DNA of 64,000 nt from Eimeria necatrix (lineage: Eukaryota > Apicomplexa > Conoidasida > Eucoccidiorida > Eimeriidae): the NCBI RefSeq assembly GCF_000499385.1, contig NW_013655295.1, forward strand, positions 17,501-81,500, written 5' to 3'. Below the pieces are notes generated by a model. It worked only from the letters and a program-made list of their open reading frames with translations. It ran no database searches and was not told the origin of the DNA. Shown here piece by piece: positions 47,935-58,167 of this stretch. Positions within the stretch are counted from its first letter, which is position 1. Every line of letters starts with the position of its first letter. Made by a program: the position numbers and the translations under genes.

Positions 47935-49225
47935 CCTGCCCAGACGCTTTGCTTGGCTGTAGACTCTTCTGTTGCTGCTCCTGCACATGCTGCCGGCTCT
48001 TATGAGATTTTGTTGCTTTGCCCTTTTCCGTTGTTGGCGGGGAGTTCTCGGTTGTATGTTTGGAGCTGCTGCTGCTGCTGCTGTTGCCTTTGCTGCTGCT
48101 GCTACTGCTGCTTCTGTTGCTGCTGCTCTTGTTGCTGTTGCTCTTGCTGCTGCTGCTGCTGCTGCTTCTGTTGTTGCTGCTGCTCTTGCTGCTGCTGCTC
48201 TTGCTGCTGCTGCTGCTGCTGCTGCTCTTGCTGCTGCTGCTCTTGCTGCTGCTGCTCTTGGTGCTGCTGCTCTTGCTGCTGCTGCTCTTGCTGCTGCTGT
48301 TCTTGGTGCTGCTGCTGCTGCTGCTTCTGTTGTCGCTGCTGCTTTTGCTGCTGCTGCCCTTGCTGCTGCTGGTCTTGTTTGCACTGCTAGCTCCGCTGGT
48401 GCTGCTGCATGCAGCGCTGCGTCTGCTGCTGCGGCAGCCAGAGAAGGCCTGCAGCAGCTCTGCAGACGTTGCTAGATTCCGCAGCTCCCTTGAGCAAACT
48501 GCCAGAAGCAAACCCTCTCCCTCTTCATCTCCTGCTGCAGCAGCAGCTGCTGCTTCTGTTGAGGATGCCGAAGCCGCTGCAGGGTCACTTGTAGCTGCTG
48601 CAGCAGCTGCTGCAGCAGCCTTCCCCACTTTTTCAGATGCTGACTTCGCAGGAGCTGGGTCAACTAGCTTTTTCTTTCTGCCGCAGTTGCTGCTGCCTTT
48701 GCTGGCCGGGGTAGTTGAGACAGCAGCTGCTGCAGCAGGTGACGCTGCTGCTGCTGCTGCGCGTGGGCGCTTGCTGCGGCCCGCTGTAAATGCTAGGCAC
48801 AGCTCGTTAAGAGAATTGCCGTGTCCTGTTATAAGGTTCAAGAGTTCGCGGTCAGAGCCGCCCCCCTTTTTGCTTTGCTTCAGCTTCCCATGCTGCTGCT
48901 GCTGCTGCTGCTGCTGCTCCCGCGGGCGCTCTTGCTGTTCTTCGCTCTGCTGCTGCTCCTGGGTCTGCTGCTCTCCTTGCTGCTGCTGCTTGTGCCGGTG
49001 AACTTCCTGCTTTTCGCAGTGATCCTCGACGGTGGAGCTGCCACTCTGCTGCTGCGCTTCGGGGGGAGCTCCACAATTGGGTTTTGCTGCTGCGGCAGTT
49101 TCAGCCCGAGCTGCTGCTTGTGCTCCCCCAGGGCTTGTTGCTGCGTCTGAAGGCGCTGCTGCTGGCTCTGTCACCCCTGCTGCAGCAGCAGCAGAAGAAT
49201 GCGAGTTGCCTTCTCCATCGGCCAT
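40548..49225 (-). CDS. large multi-exon PHD-finger protein
   Basis: Probably a chromatin reader, judged only from its PHD finger. The first exon (49225 to about 46670) is Gln/Ser-rich with (SSSK)n runs; it contains ITGHGNSLNELCLAFTAGR and basic stretches (GRKKKLVD, RRRPVKPGVSRP) and ends at a GTGAGG donor. The next exon (about 46516-45600) has the zinc finger FCLCSIC...LCCDFCPRVMHAAC, then an insert of about 100 residues before YEHWMCPVC, followed by WRKWKAKNGERVQ. Helical exons follow: about 45400-45180 (PEVAYLLANLLGYMGPSG), 44890-44690, 43960-43860 (ILKEMSRSIRPWRNRSDLG), 43515-43365, 43025-42762, 42410-42127, 41895-41770 (KRLKLFKEREFLQQDPVG), 41540-41390, and last 40780-40548 with TAG. Consistent splice sites support one gene, but no second domain is recognised. 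ATG at 49225 is the first plausible start; the 3' exons are least certain. Confidence 0.65.
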
Positions 49226-49264
49226 TTGCGGGACTGCTGCGGTGGGCTGAAGAGGGCACCCGGA

Positions 49265-49295
<31 letters not shown>

Positions 49296-49952
49296 TTCCT
49301 GCTGCTCCTGTGGCTCCTGTTGTTGCCGCCGAGGACACAAGAAGAGCAGATAACTGCGTGATAGCAGCAGCGTGCAGTTTGCAAGAGAAGAGCAAAGCCC
49401 CACTGCTGCAGTGAGGCGTTGCTAGGGGTGGAAGGCCATTGGTATTGCTGCTACTGTTGCTGCAGTAGTCGTGCATGTTGCAGCAGCTGCTGCAGGCCGG
49501 ATCAAAACCAGCTGGAAAAGCAAAACGGTTGCTGGCAGTTTACACCTTGCAACAGTCTCCAGCAGCAGTAGCAGCAGTGGCAGCAGACATAACATGAAGC
49601 CCCTCTGTGCTCACAGTTGAGGGCCCCCCAGCCACCATACCCTCTAATGGCCGGCCGACGTACCCTTCTGTCTGCAGCCCCTAGGATTTTATTCAAATTT
49701 TGCGTACTATTGTTTTTTATTAATTTCAATTTGCTGCAGCTGTAGCTTTTCAGCGGGTTGTGCTGCCACCTCCAGCCACTGCTAGTGGTGCTATTGTTGT
49801 TACTGCAGTAACAACTGCGCCGGAGGATCAGCCACACCCCCCAGGTTGCTTCTTCTCGCTGCAGCTTCTGCACTTGCGCACATTTTGTCTTTTTTTGTTT
49901 TATTTCATTTTAAAGAATAGTTGTTTAAGCTCTGCTGCCGCCGCGCTCCACA
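49226..49952. other. divergent intergenic region between PHD gene and SUMO ligase gene
   Basis: The two genes diverge from here, so both promoters should lie in about 730 bases. It has CTG tracts up to 49500, then mixed and AT-rich sequence with no recognisable element. An upstream non-coding exon of either gene could be present. Confidence 0.4.
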
Positions 49953-51087
49953 ATGGGCGGCGTGTCTTCAGTCCCTGACTCTCCCTCCAGCAGCAGCGAT
50001 GACCAAGTCTGCGACATTGCCGACGCAGCAGGCCCCCCTCTGCAGCACAAGCAGCAGCACCTGCAGCTAGAGCAGCAGCAGCAGCAGTATGAGTCCGCTG
50101 ATTTGGAGTTCTACGACGCGAACTCGGGGGGCGAGGAGTCAGCTCCTGGCCCGCCTCACTTGTCAACGCTGCAGCAGCAGCATCATCGGAACAGCAGCAG
50201 CAGCAACAGGAGAGATTCAGCGTGGCATTCCACTAGTAGCCTGGCCTCGCTCCCCCAAGATGCTGCCCTGCGCGTCGCTGAGACTGCTGCAACTGCAGCA
50301 GTTGCAGCGGTAGCTGCTGCAGCCCAAGCCCACGAGTTTTTTACAGCACATGCAGAAGCATTTTCCTGCTGCCATCATAAGCGCCACCGCTGCTGCAGCA
50401 GCAGCAGCAACCAAGTGTGCGCTCTGCGCACTCGCCAGAAAAAGCGTCGGCTGCTGCTGCTACAGCAGCAGCTGACAAGTGCTGGTGCTTCTGTTGCTGT
50501 TGCTGGCCGACACAAGGAAGGCAGATACAGCGAAGGATATTCCCAAGGAGTTCCTCTGGGGAGTTCCTGCAGCACGGGTAGCAGGATAAGCAGCGGCAGC
50601 AGCTGCAGCAAGATCAGCAGCAGCAGCCAGCCCATCCTGTCTTGCGAAACATACCACTCCCAACATCAGCAGAAGCAGCAGCGCAGCAGAAGCAGCTCGC
50701 GTCTAGGCTTTAGCGGCAGAGACGCAGCAGCAGCAGCTGCTGCTGCTCATAGGCCAATAGCCGCATCGCCAGGATCACCAGCAGCAGCTTCTCCTCAAGC
50801 ACCTGCACTGGCAGCAGCGCCAGCAGTACAGTTTGACTCCCCAGCTTCGCCGAAGGCATCTGCAGCAACAGCAGCATCAGCAGCACCTGCAGCAGCAGCA
50901 GCGGCAGCCCCGCCCAGAGAAGCAGCAGCAGCAATCCCAGGGGCAGCCTTGCAGTGGCCCGAGAGCCGCCCATTCGCTTCCCCCAGGATTAGTTCGCCCC
51001 TCAGTGTATCCTCCCAGCAGCACGAGGAGATCCAGCAGCAAAAGCGGCATGACAGCACTTCCCCGTCGTCCTCCCGATCTCAGCAAG

Positions 51088-51124
<37 letters not shown>

Positions 51125-54031
51125 GGGCCGCCTGCGCTCCCAGCGGCAAAAACTTGTGCTGCAAACGCTGCTGCCGCTGCCGCTGCAGCGCCGGTGTGGC
51201 GTTCTGTGCCCATCTGCATTTGCTTCTTGTGCAGACGCGCTGCGGGTGCGGGAGGCGGACAAGAATTGCTTTTGTTTGTGCAAGGTGAAGCAGCCAGGCC
51301 AGCGCAGCAGCAGCCTATTTGGCTAGCTGCTGCTTTTATGCTCTCCTTTTTTGTTAATTCGGCTGTCTTTTGTTTTTTATATCTTGAATATATTGTATTT
51401 TCATGCATCTGGGTTTAGGGGCTTCTTTTGCTTTGTACTCCGTTGCCTATTTTGCCCGTTTGTCTTGTGTGGCTGTGAGTTTCTGGCTAGTTCATTTGTC
51501 CAGTTAAGTTGATTCGTTTGTCTTTCTTCTGTTGTTTCCCCGGAATTCTTTCATTCTTTCTATACTTTTCAGTTTCTATCCGTTTTTGCCTCCGCCTTAA
51601 CCAAAGTGCACAGTCTTTCGATACTTTGCTGCTGCACAGAGGAAATGCTGCTGCCGATCTTGCTGCTGCGGCTATCGTTGCTGTTGCTGTTTCAGGCTCT
51701 TAGTAAGACAGAACGGGAGCGCCTGTCTTGCGCTTCCAAGCGCCCTCCTGTATGTTACCACATAGTTGCACCTCCTATTGCTTCTATCGCTTACGTTACT
51801 GCTGCTGCTGCTGCTGTTGCTGCTGCTATTTCTGCTTCCACTGGCGCCATTTCTGCTGTTGTTGCTGGTTTTGCGGCTGCTCCCCTCGGAGCTGCTTCTT
51901 TGTTTTCGTGTGCTGCTTCGTGAAACCAGAGGAAGATATCTCCAGACGCAAAGCTGTTGCTTTTGCTGCTGCTGCTGCTGCTACTTCTGTGCAGTGCCAC
52001 TGCAGCTGCTGCGGCATTTGGATGCATGGACTCTGCGCTCTTGCATTTTTTACCGTATGGGGGGACTGCCGAATGTGTGCCGTCTGCAGCCTCGTCTTGG
52101 CGGTGAGCAGCAGCAGCAGCAGTTGCACCATCAGCAGCGCAGGTGGAAGCAGCAGCACCAGTGGAGGTATATGTATCTTCCCTTTGTCATGCAGGACCCC
52201 ACGAGTGAAGTTGTTTGGCTGTCAAATCTCTCCGCGCTGAAGCAAACAGTTCCAGCAGCAGCTCCAACAAGAACGCCAGCAGCAGCAGCAGGGGAAATCC
52301 CTGAAATGACAGATGCAGCAGCCGCAGCATCAGCAGCGGCCGTGGACCCAAGTGCTGGTGCAGCAGCTGGTCAGGGGGGGCGATCTGTGCACTCTTTCGA
52401 CCTCCGATCTTTTCCCCGGGACTCCCCGAGGCCTCCGCAGCTCCGTCTCGCTGCTGCATTTGTTGCACAAACGCCTTCCACAGCAGCAGCCGCAGCAGGA
52501 GAAGCAGCAGCACAGACCTCACTTGCTGTGTTCGTCGAACCGACCGCCGCCAGGGGCTGTGAGGCAAGGACTCTGGCGCCTGCAGCAGCAGCGGCCACAA
52601 CGCCACTAACAAGCAGCAGAAGTCAGCGACTGCAGCAGGGGCCTGCCATGTGCCTCCGAGTGCAGGCAGCTGGCGATATCTTCCTCGTGTCGTTACCTCC
52701 CTTTGTGGGAAACAATCCCTACACTGTTTCCGTGAGCGCCACAACGACGACAATATACAGAATACGAACTGCAGCATTAGCTGAAGCAATGGCTGCTGCA
52801 GCAGCGAGGGAGGAGCGATTTTCGCCTGCTGCATGCGCGCTGGTGCTGCTTTTACTGCTCTCTTCGCGCAGGTCGGGGCAGAAGGGAAGACGGAGAAGAC
52901 GCTGCTGGTGGCAGCAGCAGCAGCAAGACCGCTAGACCCGCTGCAGCTGATACAAGCCATACGGACTCTGCGCACTCTAAACTCCAACCAAGGCAGAATT
53001 TACGTGAGGCAGAAGCGCTTCATGCAGCTGTTAACTGCTGCTGGTCATGCTATTGTTGTTTGTTGGAATTTAAAGTTCTGCGCGTTGTAGTGCTGCTGCG
53101 ATATCTTGCTTGGCTGCAGCTGTTGGATGTCTTCGCGCTGGAGAAGAGACAGCAGCTGAGGCTGCAACAGCGGATATATATGTACCAGACAAGAAAACGC
53201 CATACGTCTATGCAGGCCAGCTGCAGCAGCAGCAGCAGCAGCAGCAGCGGTAGCAGAAGCAGCAGCAACGCCATGACGCAAGAAACTGCTGTACCTGGCA
53301 TTTTGCACCGAGGCGCCGCATCTAGCCTGGGAGCTCGAGGTGATCTTCGAAGCTTGGTCCAGGACATTTTTTGTTGTGTTTGTTGCTGCTATTGGCACTT
53401 TTGCTGTCGGACCTTCGTTTCATCCATTGAGGGGGCTACACTTTGAATCCATTGTGAGTTTTTTGCGTTAATTCGCTGCGTCCCGTTTGCTGCAGTCTCC
53501 AGCTTCTCTTCCACATTTTCCGCAGCAGCTACAGCAGGCGCAGGAGTAGCAGAAGCCGCAGGGGAAACAGCAGCAGCAAATGAAGTTTTTTCCCCGCGTT
53601 TGCGCTGCCTTTCTCTGACACAAGAAGGCTCATCAGAACGCTTGCGCCTTCCCTGCCGGTCTGTTTGGTGTGCTCACGCGAGCTGCTTCGACTTGGAGGC
53701 GTATCTCTACAAACAATTCAGTTTAGTGACCGCGAAAGGCCCCTCTCACACACAAGGAGTAGTAAAGGGGGCCAATGGGAGTTACGGAGAACCCCATAAA
53801 AGCTCCTCGCCTCCAGTCACTTCCTCAGAAAACGCCAAGGCGGGCTCCTGGCGCTGCCCGTTGTGTGAGGCCCCCGCGCTGCCCCATGAGCTGTATGTGT
53901 GTGGATTCGTGCTGCAGCTGCTGCAGCAGCAACCGAAAGATACAGCAAGTGTTGTCTTTGCAGACCCAGACCTCCTGCTGCCCATACCCCACAGAAGACT
54001 GAGAGAAGTGGCCGAGGCGATCAGCAGCTAA
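49953..54031 (+). CDS. SIZ1/PIAS-type SUMO E3 ligase (PHD, PINIT, SP-RING)
   Basis: Transfers SUMO from the E2 to substrates; family members are mostly nuclear. The first exon (49953 to about 51284) encodes MGGVSSVPDS, a Gln/Ser/Ala-rich region and ends DKNCFCLCK, the first metal pair of a PHD finger. The next exon (about 51950-52102) gives SVQCHCSCCGIWMHGLC and CRMCAVCSLVLA, aligning with plant SIZ1 in Cys/His spacing. Exon 52195-52731 opens DPTSEVVWLSNL, as SIZ1 does, and ends FVGNNPYTVS. Exon 52872-53003 (VGAEGKTEKTLL, RPLDPLQLIQAIRTL) completes a PINIT domain. The last exon (about 53590-54031) has the SP-RING: LRCLSLTQEGS, LPCRSVWCAHASCFDLEAYL, then, after about 45 inserted residues, WRCPLCEAPALPHELYVCGF, ending TAA. 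No SAP domain is seen at the N terminus. The join between the first two exons, and exons between 53004 and 53590, are not resolved. Confidence 0.82.
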
Positions 54032-56207
54032 CGTACACCAGCAACAGCATCAGCTGCTGGTGCAGCTGCAGCAGCATCTACTACACCTGCTGTTGCCATC
54101 GCCGCTACAGGACGTGCCACTGCTGCCAGAGCACCAAGTCCCATAGCGACGACAGCATCAATAGCTGCAGCAGCTGCTGACTATCTTTCGATGGCAGCAA
54201 CGTTTTGGGTTGCAGTTTGTCGCTGAAGCATGCTTTTCGTCGGGATTCTGTGGCTCTTGTTTACGGAAGTATAGAAGGCAGTCGCCTTCCAGCTCCAGCG
54301 GCAGCACCTGCCGCGTGGCAGCTGGGAGGATGACAAGGCGACACGTGGGGTTGTGTTGCTGTTGCTGTTGCTCGTTTTTCAGTGCTTTCTCTGTGCTGTA
54401 GGCGACAGCCTTTGTACTGTAAAATCAACAAGGCAGCAGCAGCAGCTCCATGGGGCAGCAGCAGACAACTCCCAGTAGCCAAGGGCTTACCGGTTTTATT
54501 TAGGAGCATCGCCCTCCGAACTAGATGCAGACCATACCTCGTCTGTATTTGAGTTTTTATTTTTGTTGTCGCTTAACATTTAGTAAGACCAACTAACACA
54601 TACCAGTACGTCTCTGGGTCTTTACGGGACATGGAATTGTATAGATAATATGCTGCGGCTTAAATTAGATTGCAGCTTCTCTCTGGGTCTTCGCGGGACA
54701 TGGAATTGTATAGATAATCTGCTGCGGCTTAAATTAGATTGCAGCTTCTCGTTGGAGTTACGGCGTCTTATGGGTGAAATTCAATGCCAGCAGTACCTGT
54801 GAACGTATTTACACATCGACTTCAGGCATGGGGATTTGTTGGGTGCCCGATGGATTCTGGATTGCGTCGAGCACACGCACATATTATGCGCTTCACGTAA
54901 ATAGAGTATATCGATATGTTATATTTATTGATGCTTCAGGGCCCGGCCTTCTGCCAGGGGCCTCCATATACTAAGTTGTATGCATCTATAGGGAGGCATC
55001 GATATAAAATGCGTACGGAGGCAGATCGCTGAGGACAGCAAGATCCTTCGAGCACAGCAGCCAGGCTCAGCGTTTGATGTTGTCCCTGTAACTACCACGT
55101 GTCTTGTGCATCCTAAGGGATCACGAGTTTGTGTGACCAAATATCTGTTGAAACGTTCTTAGAGTGTTCCAATTTCCCAAGGGAGGGATGCCACAATACT
55201 TTCTAACTTCACTTCGCCTCTCAGCCTCGATGTCACATTTGGTTTCCCTGCACCTCCACAGTGCATGAGGGTTGTGTACGGACAGTACTAGTAGAAAGCG
55301 ATGACGCAGTTTATAATCTCAGTCCAGTGCTTAAGCAGAGATACTGTCCGGCCTGGCCCAGAAACACCTTCCTTGGTATGATTCATACAATCGCATGTGA
55401 GCACCAGCAGTCTAGCAGATGAAAATTCAATAACTGGGATTGCTGATTTTAGATGTAGGCGGTGCACTTCAATGCAAGCGCTGCAACAGATTCGGGGACT
55501 CCAAACATTTGTGGAACAAGACACGCACGGTGCAACTCACAGCGGGTTCTGCTGCGAGAGGGCACCCTAACGCTATTTGGTTACTCCGTCGTAGTGCGCA
55601 CTACGCAGTACAGCTGGAGCTCGCACGTGATGCAGCCTCAGCCTCCAATCCTTACAACACAGCTTACTGGAATATCGTCATTCCGTTCAACTACTCCAAT
55701 AGCCCTTTAAATTCATATATGGCATCGCAGCCTTCCACACAATTCGCTGAAACATACAATCCTATACCTGGGAAAATACATAGTTAAAACTCCCCACAAA
55801 TAGCATCATCACACTGAGTGACGCCACAGTACAAAATTCTTCAACTAGTGTCCACGGATGATGTTGATGCCTCAAAGCAAAGTGTCAACTTCGCCACTCC
55901 CGCAGCTGTAAGAGCTAATCTGCGCAAGAGCGATCATGGTACTGATCACGGCCAAGAGACTGCATGGCGAGCCATAGTTACCTTAAAATTTGCTCCGCTA
56001 AGCCCCACCGCTCCTTGCAAAAAGGCGGGAAACAGCTATGGCAAATTAGCGTCTACTCACCAGCTTCAAACCAGTGAACAGCAGGACAGTCACCACAAAC
56101 TAGCCGCCTGATGGAGTTAAAATGGTCCCCCTGGAGGTCCTTCGCCACGTATCGCTAGCACCGTGGGACCCAATAATCAACAGCAGATAAATAACACTGT
56201 TTTAAGT
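54032..56207. other. repeat-poor intergenic region
   Basis: CAG tracts stop at about 54.2-54.45 kb. A 69-base tandem duplication follows at 54611, then mixed sequence with many short frames, none with domain-like content. No gene is supported; a plus-strand frame at 55440-55787 is open but has no recognisable motif. Confidence 0.45.
54611..54748. repeat. 69-bp tandem duplication
   Basis: Two adjacent copies of a 69-base unit that begins TCTCTGGGTCTTCGCGGGAC and contains ATGGAATTGTATAGATAAT and GCTGCGGCTTAAATTAGATT. They differ at only a few positions. Non-coding. Confidence 0.9.
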
Positions 56208-56279
56208 ACGGGCACCGGGGATCGAACCCGGGATCTTCTGCGTGTTAGGCAGACGTCATAGCCACTAGACCATGCCCGC
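56208..56279 (-). tRNA. tRNA-Val (AAC)
   Basis: The reverse strand folds as a 72-nt cloverleaf. The acceptor stem is GCGGGCA with TGCCCGT (first pair G-U), the D arm contains GGTCTAGTGGCTATGAC, and the anticodon stem TCTGC/GCAGA encloses loop CTAACAC with anticodon AAC. The T arm is CCGGG TTCGATC CCCGG. No intron and no encoded CCA. A nuclear tRNA gene transcribed by RNA polymerase III from internal A and B boxes. Confidence 0.95.
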
Positions 56280-56792
56280 GACAGACCGCTGAAGTACTAT
56301 AGCGAAAGAGCACGATACGCGTCGATAAAGCACAGAGCCTCTCTCCAGTGTACTTTGAGGATTCGCAATTTCATATGCAGTGGTCAGAGGGCCCAACAGC
56401 TACAAAATGCTGCCAAATGGTGTAGAGGAGGACACTAGGAAGACGTACAATAAATGAGCCAACAAGAAGGCAGCTGTTGGTGAGTGCGGGATGATCGAAG
56501 ACTAAATCTGGCAATTGTCATGTTTAAAAACACACTGACAAATATAAAAATTTGAAACTAATGCAAGACAAATGCATACACATTGCATTGGGATACGACG
56601 AATCGGTGCAGAGCAGGACACTGGTGTGGCTTTAGAGCTGAAGCCAACAACCACTCGTGCGCTAGCGTATTCAGTCTTCCACCAACTTACTGATTCAAAA
56701 CCCAAAACTTACTCGGGCCTTGATTAGATAATGCAAAATCATTCGTTTTTACCAGCGCTGGCTTAGCGCAGAAGAAAGAGTGGAACTGTTAA
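56280..56792. other. spacer between two tRNA genes
   Basis: The two tRNA genes are transcribed away from each other. The spacer has no triplet repeats and no gene that I can support. Confidence 0.5.
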
Positions 56793-56865
56793 GGGCGTCT
56801 AGCTCAAATGGTAGAGCGCTCGCTTAGCATGCGAGAGGTAGAGGGATCGATACCCTCGTCGTCCA
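56793..56865 (+). tRNA. tRNA-Ala (AGC)
   Basis: A 73-nt cloverleaf with D arm GCTCAAATGGTAGAGC, anticodon stem CTCGC/GCGAG around TTAGCAT (anticodon AGC), and T arm GAGGG ATCGATA CCCTC. The acceptor stem has the G3-U70 pair, the identity element for alanine, and one T-T mismatch at the sixth pair. The T loop reads ATCGATA in place of the usual TTCGATN. A is the discriminator base. Confidence 0.93.
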
Positions 56866-58167
56866 CTCACGTTCGAGTCTCACCTTTCCACAGTGGATTT
56901 TCTTGCATACAACTTTTCTGTGTTCAATAGTAGTCATCTGCGCAAATCAGCACCCGGCATCCCTCTTTTCAAGCTTCACCCCTGGGTAACCTTCGTTCGG
57001 CCACGCCTAGGTGCAGGTGGAGCCACCTAGAAATTTTCGCAACGGTCGGAAGCCGTTTGGAACTTGATTTACACAGTAACAAGCAGCCATTTGCTGCGTC
57101 CTACACATAAATTCATGACTACTGACGATACACGCACCCATCACCTCCTGCTGACTCGAGGGCCGAATCTTGTTTCAGGAGTAACATGACGTTACGCGCC
57201 TGATTCAAACTGTAGTTCATATCAGCTCTAGTCTAAGCAAACGGCCTTGCAATATGGCTGGGTGCAGATGAATAGAACCAACCAGCCAACGTCCCGTAAC
57301 AATGGGTTTTCACATTTCTTGGATTTGCATGGATATGCACAACCTTTTCCCTGTGGATAAGCAGTGAACAACGACCATGCATACAAATAACCAATTCAAA
57401 TTTACTGCTTCATAACGCCAGCTGCTCGTCCCTTCGCTCCTTCAGAGCCCAAACTAACGTTCCCACTTGTCCCCCATAATAACAAACCACAACAAGCGTG
57501 GGGGGTGCAGGCGCGGTTTAGAAAGAAGGAGGCTCAGCAGCGGGCCCAGCTTGGATGCCCCTTTGAAGCTCACCGTGCCAGTCACATGGCGCCGGAGCTG
57601 CGGGCGCACAGCACAGCAGTACTCCATAGCCTCTCTGCACCTTGCGCAGCTGCGGGTGCAATTGTTCTATTGCCGCCGCAGCGGAAGCAGCCACTAGCTG
57701 GGCCGCTGGGGCGGGCCCTGTCGGTAACGTAGGATCCACGTTTGCGTGCAAGTACAGAAAAGTACACGTAGTGTTTTTCTCGGTGTTTATAAAGGGGGCT
57801 GATGTTATTGAATATTGTTGTCGAATCGCTCTATGCATTCTCAAAGCCAAAAGTCATTTTTAGGTTTTCCGCTTCAAAGGTAGCACACTCCTTGGGAAGT
57901 AAGTGCAAGATAAAGCTTGGGATCAGACCACCATAGCCTGAACACACTCTGTACGAGCTGCCTGGCGTCAGTGTTTTCTATTAAGACTGGAACCTCCATT
58001 CCGTGGGCCCTCGAGTGGAATATCGCGGTGTTGACGGCACACGCGGCCCGCGTAGGTGTTGGTGTTACTACAACGATCCCACAACCGCATTGATATATGA
58101 GCCACAACAGGGAAGGCCTGCGGCTGGACAGAATACTGATTGTTGTGTGCTAAGCTGATCCCTCATG
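56866..58167. other. repeat-poor intergenic region upstream of the DHHC gene end
   Basis: Mixed composition with no CAG tracts and no telomere-like repeats. Short open frames exist on both strands, but none shows a domain or a credible splice pattern. No gene is supported. Confidence 0.45.

Noticed and set aside
47870..48390. (Ala-Arg-Ala)n or Cys-rich frames as a possible secreted or antifreeze-like repeat protein
   Set aside because: They arise from (SSSK)n codons of the PHD protein read in other frames; no start, partner exon or conserved block supports them.
46649..49384. Plus-strand frames of poly-Leu, poly-Cys and poly-Ala opposite the PHD gene
   Set aside because: They are antisense readings of Gln/Ser codons; the minus strand has the balanced segments, the zinc finger and the splice sites.
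56208..56865. The two tRNA genes as apicoplast or mitochondrial tRNAs
   Set aside because: The surrounding DNA has nuclear composition and nuclear genes, and the stems are GC-rich as in nuclear tRNAs.
57505..57850. Open frames on both strands in the repeat-poor region
   Set aside because: Composition is mixed, but there are no domains, no conserved splice pattern and no agreement between strands.
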